Shown piece after piece: positions 24,526 to 33,584 of a stretch of 64,000 nt of DNA. The notes under the pieces are model-generated. The model saw only the letters and a program-made list of their open reading frames with translations. It had not been told where the DNA came from and ran no database searches. The stretch is from Phallus indusiatus. Its lineage: Eukaryota; Basidiomycota; Agaricomycetes; Phallales; Phallaceae. Position 1 is the stretch's first letter, and each line of letters opens with the position of its first letter. The DNA lies in assembly GCA_027605045.1 (NCBI GenBank), contig JAQFWX010000015.1, positions 480,455-544,454 on the forward strand. Reading direction: 5' to 3'. Made by a program: the position numbers and the translations under genes.

Positions 24526-25322
24526 CTAATCCAAGGCACCGGGGAATATGAGCCTAGAAAGGAGTTAGGCTTTGGAAAAAGGAGGAATAGCAATAAAAGT
24601 CATACGTCAAGTCAAACGAGAAATCTACATTGCCGTTATTACATTCAGCGCCATTCAGGGGCGGTGTCGCAAAGCACTCGTTCATGGTAGGAAGCAATCC
24701 ACTCTGACAAACAAGTAAATGGGGACTTGAAAATTTTCACGAAATATTCAATTAACGCACCATCCATGAGAAGCAGACATTAACAGCTTGATTTTGATTA
24801 TGGAAAAAGCGAGTGGAGCATTGTCCAACTTCAAAAAGGGTTATGGTGCTAGGTGGGGCGAGAAAGGTTTGTCCTAATTGGAAGATAAAGTTAGCCAACG
24901 TATATGGACGAGTTAAGTATAATACCGTCTAAATTATTGACGACACTAATCAACTCTGTACAGTTCGGAACATTGGACCCGAACACATGGCAGCTTTGAA
25001 CACCTGACGAACAAGTGAGACAAAAGTCTTTCTCTAGTTGATTATTTCTTACAAGTTCCAGAGCAAATCTCAGTGTTCTGACGAGCAGCGAGTCCAAAGG
25101 AAGTGCTCGGGGCTCAAAAGAGGTCGAGTCACCCTCAGCACAAGCATAGGTGGTAGCTGTCAAGCTTTGACCATCGACGCTGGCGAAAACCTGTTTCTGA
25201 ACAACCAAAGAAGGGTCGGCCCGACAATCTTGCAAGGACGATGAAGGCCTTTCAGAAAGTGCCCGAGCATTGATTGAGGTAGCAGCGGCAAGAGAAAGAA
25301 GAGCGACACGGAGAAAACGCAT
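24526..25322 (-). CDS. Secreted cysteine-containing protein, tandem paralogue 2 (frame needs a retained intron)
   Basis: Exons 24926-25322, 24761-24873, 24606-24703 and 24526-24553 give 211 residues. There is a signal peptide (MRFLRVALLSLAAATSINA) and the same blocks as paralogue 1: VQSCHVFG, NCTELI, GQTFLAPP, GQCSTRFF, NVCFSW, LPTMNECFATPP and the end LIFPGALD. Near 25090-25100 it is one base shorter than paralogue 1. If the intron matching paralogue 1's first intron (25004-25052, 49 nt, GTAAG to CAG) were removed, the frame would hit a stop within about 20 codons. If that intron is kept, the frame is restored and adds cysteines (FCLTC). So it is either expressed with this segment as coding sequence, or is a young pseudogene. 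Confidence 0.65.
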
Positions 25323-26252
25323 TGTAAGTATGTGGTTGTTTGCTGATAGGAAACGAGGAAAAAACCGCGTTCTTGTTTGAAGTCGTGTAAACCACGTCGA
25401 TGTCCTCTAGATCTTATATATCTTGCTCTCTCATTAAACTCGAAATGAAGATACTCCTGGGCACCTTCTGCTTATGTTCAATGAACTGAGGTGCATAACC
25501 GCCGTTCTTCCACGGGTATCTTCTTCTAGTGCTAAGTGCCCTCGGCTCCTGAAGCTGAAGGTCTGACAGCTTGTGCCCGCTGAGGAGGCTTGAGATGTAT
25601 GATTCATATTAATGAACTACATTGGCGAGCGAATGAGTCCCATTAATTACATGTGATATGTAGCGGAAACTCGGAATCTTCTTACCGCATCTTCTATTAC
25701 TCCTCCCGACATTTGAATTTTATGTGCTCCAGAATTGGGGTGCACCGGGCATTACGACAATTTCAAACGGCAGCGAACCGCGAAGGTACGGCTGTTATTC
25801 TCCCTAATTGGTGCTCCGACGTCGTCGTGGTGCCACGCGCGAGTATCATCGGCTAGTCTTGGGTGCGCGCGGAACCTATGTACTATTACACTACCCCAAG
25901 TTCAGCGAAATTTGCTCTTACCGTCAGCATTTTAGCTTAAGTTTCTTCTTTTTAAAGGTGGAGAAATAGAATAACATCAGTTTCAAATTCTGCTGTTACC
26001 CTTGGTCTAGAATGCCTATTAATAGATTGCCCCGTGTATGTATATGATGTTTTAAGGACTTCAAGTTGCCCATGGGGAACCTGATCAGTGATTGTATGAT
26101 AGCCGCCTGGTTTCGCTTTTGTCGTTAAAAGTCTACTGATTCATGTGTTAGACAAAGATTGACTGTCAAAAAGTTTTGCCGTATTGTCCGATAACCATCA
26201 CATGGTGAGGATTCATTACATTTTCTATGGTAAGATAGATCCAAATCAACTA
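25323..26252. other. Spacer, no gene recognised
   Basis: Promoter side of the second secreted-protein gene and the 3' flank of the dehydrogenase gene. Plus-strand frames at 25653-25856 and 25735-25935 overlap each other and show no motif. Confidence 0.5.
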
Positions 26253-27790
26253 TCACGAAGGTTTGACTATAACTTTACATGTATTCCGACTTTCAAGTGT
26301 ATCTAAAACCTGGTGATACTCGTGAATTGTATAAACGTCGGTCACCTGATTTTGGTTTTCTTAATCAACTTGTCCGTGGGTTATACAAATGAAATGAAGT
26401 CTTACAATGCCTTCCGTTCGTATTTTTCCACTTTCCAAATATGTGATTGCTCTGGAAAAGCTGGACGATTGTCCAATGGCTGTTACAATCTATCACAATC
26501 TATGAAATCATTCTTTGGAAGTTAATGGATTTAATCACCTGTATCTCCTCGAGAAAAATGTATGAAGCTGGCCATTGGACAGTGCTTCCCGAGGGATACA
26601 GACCATACATGAGCAATGCCCCGCCTCTACGGACGTGGTAAATAGCGGCGTTTAGGACATCAATTGATCCGGTCGCTTCAACCTAAAACACATGAAATAA
26701 GAGGCGAACATTCAAGACTATAATCAAGACGTACAATGATATCGAATCCGTGAGGGTATTGTTCCTTCAGCCTGACCCATTGTTCTTTCTCATCAATAAA
26801 ATCCGACCCTTCTCGCCTCTCGAACTCAAAAAACTCATCCGCAGCCTGAATTTGCCGGGCGATTTCCATTTTACGTCCTTTGTGAGATGCTAGGACCACT
26901 TTTGTCGATCCATTCAGTTTAAGGATTTGCGAAAACAATAGTCCAGCAGGTCCAGCGCCCAAAACTAGCACCTCGGTTCCCGCCAGTGTGTTGTGCTTTA
27001 GCATGTCTACAGCGTGAACGACGCAGGACATAGGTTCAACGAGGCTTGCTTGTTCGTCGGTTAGTGCATTAATCTTGTAGACTTGTTTGACAGGTCTGTC
27101 AAAAAAAAATTAGTTCAACCATACATTCAAGCAATCCTGCTAGACTTACAACGATACGTATTCGGCGCAACCTCCTTGTAAATTCAGTCCATGGCATGCG
27201 CGTTTATGACATAAATGACTTCTGCCTCTTCGACATTGAAAACATACGCCGCACTGTGTTATATAAGAAATTGCTCCATCAGACCTTTCGACGAACTGAC
27301 CAAGATGGTAGGATCGACAACACAACGATCACCAATTGAAAAATCTGTAACATTTTTTCCCATTTTTGCAATTATGCCCACAATTTCATGACCTGGAATA
27401 AGCTGGTGACGTGCCAGTGCATAAGGGACGGGAAGATGTTCAACGCGTTTACAGACTTACTGGGAATTTGGCTAGAAATCCTTCGTGGATATGCTTGTCT
27501 GAACCGCAAATTCCTACACAAGCGAGCGTTATACGAATATACTTAGGAATCAACATTAGAAAATCGTACCGCAACAAATTACTTGTTAAAATTATAGGAA
27601 GGTGATGTCAACACTCAAGTCTTGAATATAACTCGTAGTTACTATACCTTTAAGCAACACTTCTGAGTCGGAAATCCTGGGCACGGGTATTGACCGGACT
27701 TCAAAAGCTCGTGGCTAAAAAAAGGGCTTCGTCCAGTATCTCCCTAATAGGTAGAATCGGACCCACCTTTTCATAATAAATGACATTCAT
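26253..27790 (-). CDS. Zinc-dependent medium-chain alcohol/polyol dehydrogenase
   Basis: Nine short exons chain in phase to about 345 residues. N-terminal MNVIYYEK continues to PRAFEVRSIPVP. GICGSDKH supplies the catalytic-zinc cysteine and GHEIVG the His and Glu ligands. CGVCFQCRRGRSHLC is the structural-zinc site with four cysteines. VLGAGPAGLL is the Rossmann nucleotide-binding loop. VEATGSID and the C-terminal SGKIRTEGI are further family landmarks. The enzyme should oxidise an alcohol or polyol with NAD(P); overall it resembles sorbitol, arabinitol and threonine dehydrogenases, and I cannot name the substrate. ATG 27790 is chosen because MNVIYY matches normal family starts. An in-frame upstream ATG at 27898 would add 36 residues (MHQEMTHAEP...). 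The 5' leader is duplicated at 30883 onward. Confidence 0.85.
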
Positions 27791-27898
27791 GTTGACTTCT
27801 TCTTCCATTTCCGATTGATTAATATCACTATTAATTCCATTTTCTAAGTTCGTTCTAGTGGAGACATTCGGTTCGGCATGAGTCATCTCTTGATGCAT

Positions 27899-29721
27899 AT
27901 CAGTAAAGTTCTTGCTCGTGGATCTGGTTTCTTTTAACTGAATGGTCCTATGTGATGTTTATTGTAAAAGACGTTTAAAAGACGATAGACAACGAGCCCT
28001 GTGACGACGTCAACAGGAATGAACTCACCAGGACAGAAAGACACTTTCAAAAAATTGGGAAGAAAAGCTTCCTAATCTTATAAGCTTGCCATGCTTCTTA
28101 TTCACATCCTACGACCAGCAACGACGGCCCAAGCTCAGCATGGGTCCAAACCTTTCTAAAAAGAGTAATATCCCGTAACCCCGTTCCACCGAAGGCCAAT
28201 CAGGTTTGACCACGCACGCGCATCTGACACCCGGCAGTTCTTTTATGACTTGAATAAATCTGATTTCACAGGATCTCTCTATGAAGGATGGGTGTGGTGC
28301 ATGTGATGCCATTACGAAGCTTTTACCAAGTGAGATTGAAATTGAAAGGGTTGAGACTGAAATATGAATACCAAAATATTCCGTCGCGAAGCGAAGTTTA
28401 GGCAATTTGTCACAGTGTCGATGTGACTGTTACAGCGGAGCTTTTTTGACGCTAAAAGTTCATAATGCAGGACTGCGCCCAGCAACAATGCTTTTATAAT
28501 CTCGTCCAGGCAGTAGGGAATAAGGGTCTGATATCCTTATGTATGTATTACTCTATTCCCTAATTACTCTTATCGCTCAGCTCAACACTCATGGTGTTGA
28601 CCCAACTCTGACCTCATGACGAAATCGATGCGTCCAGTACCGCCATCCGGATAAGGAATTCTGTGTTCCTTGAAATACCGAATCATATGCCGTGTAGAAG
28701 TCTCAAAATCCCTCATCCTTGGAACCCGGTATTCAAACACAAGGGACAGTGGGCCGGATACTGTATCTTATGAACCTTCATTATTATTGTCATATTGTGC
28801 TAGCTGTCTTATTTTCAGATTCCGCTGCTACATAAGAAGTCTATGGGCGTTATCTTAAGCATTACATCCATTCATAACAAGGCCGACGCCTCGAAGGTTA
28901 CACCATTAACCTTTCTACACCAACGCAACAGGAGAGGCGAAGCTGTTCGGACCGATGAAACCCGAGGCAGTGCCGAACTCGCGTTGCAGGAGCTCTAAAG
29001 CGGTATGAATAACAAACTTCATCAACAAAGTGACAGGGTTGGATTTGTTGGGACCGCGAAGCCGCTGGAAGTGCACTGTAGCGAATAATACAGGTCTGGT
29101 ACTCGCCATCAGCACATAGGCCTGAAAGAGCAGTGTCGACATAAACAGCATTACCGCTGCTTTATCATTGAAAGTGACAGCCCGTGACAGAGCCAACACG
29201 AGTCGCTTACAATCTTTATGTTGTACAACTCATTCAACCCCTCTACACATTAGGAATCTTGATCTAGTGATCCTCGGGAAATTGTTACTATGTACTTAGG
29301 TCTAGGGTCATAAACCGGACGATGTAAGCTGATGTGAGACGGGAGACCGTATCAAAAATGGTACGGTCTCACCACGCCTTTCGTTTGTCGAAAGTGAAAA
29401 ATGACTATATAAGTTAATTGCATCCAGGTTCATTACAATTTCGAACATCAATCTCGTCGTCAACAGAGGTCTTATTTAAACCCTACCACCAAAACAGAAA
29501 ATTTCACGGTGCGGGTTCATTCCTCGTTTGGCCATTGCGTTGTCGGTGTATAAAAATCCGAGACGTCGACCCTGATCTGAATAAATACAATGTTCCATCA
29601 AGTTCTCGGCGTGTTTTTTCCTTGCGTATAAAAGTCCAAATAATTTGATCCCACTTCCCCACCTTTACTCACCACTAGTTTCATATATACTATTTTCTTC
29701 AGTTCATTTTTGTTCATTAAT
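27899..29721. promoter_or_regulatory. Divergent promoter region between dehydrogenase and HsbA-like gene 1
   Basis: About 1.8 kb separates two divergent starts. Near the HsbA-like gene I see TATAAAAA at 29549-29556, TATAAAAG at 29627-29634 (about 88 bp before its ATG) and a conserved palindrome at 29343-29370. The region between 28420 and 29230 is unique to this unit. Confidence 0.5.
29343..29370. promoter_or_regulatory. Conserved palindrome, GAGACCGTA with TACGGTCTC
   Basis: A 9-bp inverted repeat around a 10-base spacer, about 350 bp before the HsbA-like gene 1 start. The same palindrome and spacer occur at 31965-31992, at a similar distance before gene 2. It could be a transcription-factor site or a relic of a small insertion. 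Conservation alone is weak evidence because the copies share a recent origin. Confidence 0.5.
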
Positions 29722-30598
29722 ATGCACTTTAGAACTCCTTTTGTTTTCATTGCTACAACTTCCGTCACCGCTGTTCTGGCAACTTACATCCTACATAATC
29801 ACAACCGGCGGGACGCTGATCAAATTGCTAGTTTGATTGCGGAAGCTGACACAATTGTCGTGAGTCCTGTTTCACCTTAAATACCTCTAAATTCCCTTCC
29901 CACCTTACTTCCATATAAGGTATCTTGCACTCAAAATATCACAAGTGAACAAAAGAGCGGTGGTTCCTTTGGATCTCACAATGTACCAGCGGCCTTGGAA
30001 AGCTATGCAACCAGCTTAGGCATTGTAAGAAACCCTTTCCATCGACACTCAAAAAATTTTTCATCACTTACTTGAGATATACAGGTGGGTCAATGGGTGT
30101 CGGTGAGAAACATTTAGTTATAAGTTAACAAACTGAGATTAATGTCAACAAAGGCTACCCCACCCCTTGACGAGGATGATAGTCAAACGATTATTAACAA
30201 CATCGTTCTGCCATATTACCAAGATATCCTCGAAAACGCCAACACGGTGATTTCCATAGTGCAGTTTGTTGCAAAAGAAGGCAACGTTACGGTTGATGCT
30301 ACCGCAAATATGTTAAAGCAGATAAACGACAACATCAAGGTAAGATAGCCTGTCATCCATCTCATCCTTATAGTTCTCCTTGATCATGATTAATTACAGC
30401 AATTCCCGGCCGGCATGTCATTGTTATTTACGGCGGTATGTTTTGAATAACTTTGTTAGAGTGCTAGACAACTCAATTTATACCTCTTTCTTTAAGAACT
30501 CGCTGACCAAACTGGATTCTATTAATGAACAAGTACAGACGGCGGTGACCAAAGCTCAGAACACTTATGAAGGCTTGAGTTTTCTATCAGGCCTCTGA
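29722..30598 (+). CDS. Secreted HsbA-like protein, tandem copy 1
   Basis: Six exons: 29722-29859, 29920-30024, 30085-30102, 30154-30339, 30400-30435 and 30497-30598. They join in frame to 194 residues. The signal peptide is MHFRTPFVFIATTSVTAVLA. The mature protein is helical-looking and starts RRDADQIASLIAEAD; blocks VLPYYQDILENANTV, LKQINDNIKQFPAGMSLLF and LDSINEQVQTAVTKA follow. This layout resembles hydrophobic surface-binding protein A (HsbA) family proteins of fungi, which are secreted and associate with hydrophobic surfaces; I rate the family call as moderate. Exon 3 is only 18 nt. If the intron after exon 3 used an acceptor 16 bases earlier, the protein would stop after about ten codons. 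The acceptor chosen continues the frame into the conserved C-terminal half, and copy 2 shows the same. Confidence 0.8.
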
Positions 30599-30876
30599 CA
30601 ATCCTGAGAAATGAAGAATACCAGGGTTAAACGCATCGAATTGCTAGAGGGATTTTACATGGAACCAGTTGTACTTTGAAATTGTTTTATTTATTTTATA
30701 TATAAATACATCAACATTGCATTACGACTGATTGCTGCAATTCTCCCGATGTTTACGCGTTTTTAAAGGTATTCTTTTTATGATCATGGATTGGTGACCT
30801 AGATACAGCCTCCGGACAATGCAGTGCACGCTGGTAATGTACCCAGGCGGACGCATGTGTCAGGTCAGGATTACTT

Positions 30877-30993
30877 TTACCGCATGTTGACTTCTTCTTC
30901 CATTTCCGATTGATTAATATCACTATCAACTCCGTTTTCTGGGTTTGTTCCAGTGGAGACATTCAGTTCGGCATGAGTTATCTCTTCGTGCAT
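30877..30993 (-). pseudogene. Duplicated dehydrogenase 5' leader fragment
   Basis: A 38-codon frame parallels the sequence just upstream of the dehydrogenase start: MHEEITHAELNVST here, MHQEMTHAEPNVST at 27898. Both end with SEMEEEVNM. After that Met, which is the predicted dehydrogenase start codon, the copies diverge and this one reads CGG TAA. No dehydrogenase exon follows, so it cannot make an enzyme. A short leader peptide is conceivable but unsupported. Confidence 0.75.
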
Positions 30994-31964
30994 GGCAGTA
31001 AAGTTCTTGCTCGTTGATCTGATTTCTTTTAACTGAATGATCCTGTGCCCTGTTTTTTGTAAAAGAAGCTAAAAAGACCATAGACAACGAGCCCTGTGAC
31101 GACGTCAACAGGAATGAACTCACCAGGACAGAAAGACACTTTCAAAAAACTGGGAAGGAAAGCTTCCTAATCTTATAAGCTTGCCATGCTTCTTATTCAC
31201 ATCCTACGACCAGCAACGACGGCCCAAGCTCAGCATGGGTCCAAACGTTTCTAAATAGAGTAATATCCCGTAACCCCGTTCCACCGAAGGCCAATCAGGT
31301 TTGACCACGCACGCGCATCAGACACCCGGCAGTTCTTTTATTTGAATAACTCTGATTTCACAGGATCTCTCTGGTATAGCATGGAGGATGGGTATGATGC
31401 ATGCGATGTCATTACGAACCTTTTACCAAGTGAGATTGGAGTTAAAAAGCGTTGAGACTGAAATATGAGGTAGCGAAGATGCCGGCACGGCACCAACGTC
31501 CTGCGGAGCTCGCGAGCGCTCGACCCCCATCTGCTTTGCCACGGACCATCATCGTGCCCTAGTAGAAACACTTCATCCTTCTTCTTTGTTCACTCTCGTT
31601 CAAATTTTCCTTCCCACCATCCCTCCCTTATTACCTCAGAGACATAATTGTTCTTACTTTCACCTGTAGATACTAGCTTATCACATAGCGTACACGTCAT
31701 CTAATAGAGTCTCGTCCTCTCCCGACAGGTGTCCGGAATCCGCCGAGCAGGGGCCCGCCTACCCGGCGGTCCTCTATTCCGCGTCCTGAGCTTAGCTCGT
31801 ACCCCAACCTACCACGAGCACCACTACAGAGAGCGAGACGAGGCAGGACATTCAATCCCCCTACACATTAGGGATTTTGTGATCCCCGGGAAATTGTTAC
31901 TAGTAGTAACTTACTACGTAGGTCCAGGGGCATAAACCGGGCAATGTGAGCTGATGTGAGACGG

Positions 31965-31992
31965 GAGACCGTATCAAAAATGGTACGGTCTC
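31965..31992. promoter_or_regulatory. Conserved palindrome before HsbA-like gene 2
   Basis: Same 9-bp inverted repeat (GAGACCGTA and TACGGTCTC) and spacer as at 29343-29370, lying about 375 bp before the gene 2 start. Confidence 0.5.
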
Positions 31993-32367
31993 ACCAGGGC
32001 GTTCGTTTGCCGAATGTAAAAAAATGAATACATATATAAGTTAGTCGCGTCCAGGTTTATGATTTCGAACATCATTCTCGTCGTCGACAGAGGTTTCATT
32101 CAAACCCTATCACCAAAACAGAAAATTTCACGGACCGGGTTCATTCCTCGTTTGACCAGTGCGATGTCGATGTGTATAAAAATCTGAGACGTCGACCCTG
32201 ATCTGAATAAATACGACGTTCCATCAAGTTCCCGGCGAGTTTTTTCCTTGCGCATAAAAGTCCAAATAATTTGATCTCACTTCCCCACCTTTCCTCACCA
32301 CTAGTTTTATATTTCTTTTAATATTATTTTCTTCAATCCTCATTTTTGTTCATCATCTCTTTTTTAT

Positions 32368-33266
32368 ATGCATTTCAAAGCTCCTTTTGTTTTCATCGCT
32401 ACAACTTTCGTCACTGCTGTTCTGGCAATTCCCATCTCACATGGTCATCACCGGCGGGACGCTGGACAAATTGCTAGTTTGTTTGAACAAGCTGACGCAA
32501 TTGTCGTGAGTCCTGTTTCACCTTAAATACCTCACATGAGCTAAATTCACTTTCCACCTTACTTGCATATAAGCAATTTTGCACTACAAGTATCACAAAT
32601 GAACAAGAGAGCGGTGGTTCCTCTGGATCTCTCAATATACCAACAGCCTTGGAAAGCTATGCAGCCAGCATAGGCACTGTAAGAAACCTTTTCCATCTTC
32701 ATCCAAAAAAAAAAACCTTTTTCACTTACTTGATATACAGCTGGGTGAATGGGTGACGGTGAGAAACACTAGTTATAAGATAGCAAACTGAGATTAATGT
32801 CAACAAAGATTACCCCACCCCTCAGCGAGAGTGATAGTCAAACGATTATGAGCGCCAACGTTCTGCCATATTACCAACATATCCTCGACAACGCCAACAC
32901 GGTGAATTCTGTGGCGCAGTTTGTTGCTACAACAGAAGGCAACGTTACGGTTGATGCTACCACAAATGCGTTGAAGCAGATAAACGACAACATCAAGGTA
33001 AGATAGCCTGTCATCCATCTCATCCTTATAGTTATCCTTAATCATGATTAATTACAGCAATTCCCGGCCGGCATGTCATTGTTATTTACGGCGGTATGTT
33101 TTTGAATAACTTTGTTAGAATGCTAGACAACTCAATTCATACCTCTTTCTTTAAGGACTCGCTAAACCTACTGGATTCTATTAATGAACAAGTACAAGCG
33201 GCGGTGACCAGTGCTCTGAACACTTATGAAGGCTTGAACCTTCTATCAGGCTTCGTACAATCCTGA
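32368..33266 (+). CDS. Secreted HsbA-like protein, tandem copy 2
   Basis: Six exons with the same layout as copy 1: 32368-32505, 32574-32678, 32741-32758, 32809-32997, 33058-33093 and 33156-33266. They give 198 residues. Signal peptide MHFKAPFVFIATTFVTAVLA; mature part RRDAGQIASLFEQADAIV, then ALESYAASIGT, ITPPLSESDSQTI, VLPYYQHILDNANTV and QINDNIKQFPAGMSLLF. Changes from copy 1 are mostly substitutions, with one extra codon in exon 4 and a tail four residues longer. All splice sites are intact, so it appears functional. The HsbA-like assignment rests on the overall layout, as for copy 1. Its nearest TATA-like box is altered compared with copy 1. Confidence 0.8.
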
Positions 33267-33584
33267 GAAAGGAAGAATGTCAGGGTTAAACGCATCAAAT
33301 TGCTAGAGGGATTTTACATGGAACCAGCTGTACTTTGAAACTGTTTTTATTTATTTATATAAATACATCAACATTGCACCACGACTTGCTGCAATTCTCC
33401 TAATCTTTACGCGTTTTTAAAGGTATTCTTTTTATAATCATGAGTTGGTGACTTAGGGACAGCCTTTGGACAATGCAGTGCACGCTAGTAATGTACCCAG
33501 GCGAGTGAGGTCAGGATCATCATGTAATACATGTACCTACAAATGAACTTCTATATTTATGGTATTCGCAGCACTAATAATGCA
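33267..33584. other. Short spacer at the end of duplication unit 2
   Basis: Contains the 3' flank of HsbA-like gene 2 and the edge of the segmental duplication. The peptidase gene, transcribed towards it, ends at 33585. No feature of its own seen. Confidence 0.5.

Larger units (their letters stand above)
27788..30870. repeat. Segmental duplication, unit 1
   Basis: This stretch and 30883-33525 are direct copies. Matching blocks include the dehydrogenase 5' leader (27788-28410 with 30883-31470), a palindrome-containing promoter block (29240-29400 with 31856-32010), the whole HsbA-like gene, and its 3' flank, with GCAGTGCACGCT at about 30819 and 33474. The central part (about 28420-29230) has no counterpart in unit 2. 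It contains a minus-strand frame (28915-29199) whose wording faintly recalls DUF6534 membrane proteins; that is a weak impression only. Confidence 0.9.
30599..32367. other. Spacer containing the start of duplication unit 2
   Basis: Holds the 3' flank of HsbA-like gene 1, the duplication junction, the duplicated dehydrogenase leader, about 370 bp unique to unit 2 (31480-31850) and the promoter of gene 2. TATATAAG is present at about 32031. The TATAAAAG found before gene 1 is CATAAAAG here (32253-32260). Confidence 0.6.
30883..33525. repeat. Segmental duplication, unit 2
   Basis: Direct copy of 27788-30870, starting at a shared CATGTTGAC. Its 3' similarity ends near 33510-33525 at GTACCCAGGCG, which in unit 1 (about 30840) lies just before the unit 2 boundary. 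The middle (about 31480-31850) differs from unit 1. Unit 2 carries the second HsbA-like gene and only the 5' leader of the dehydrogenase. Confidence 0.9.

Noticed and set aside
30142..30348. A separate small gene starting MSTKATPP downstream of HsbA-like exon 3
   Set aside because: The splice acceptor at 30153/30154 joins this frame to the upstream exons, and the duplicate at 32797 behaves the same way, so it is an internal exon.
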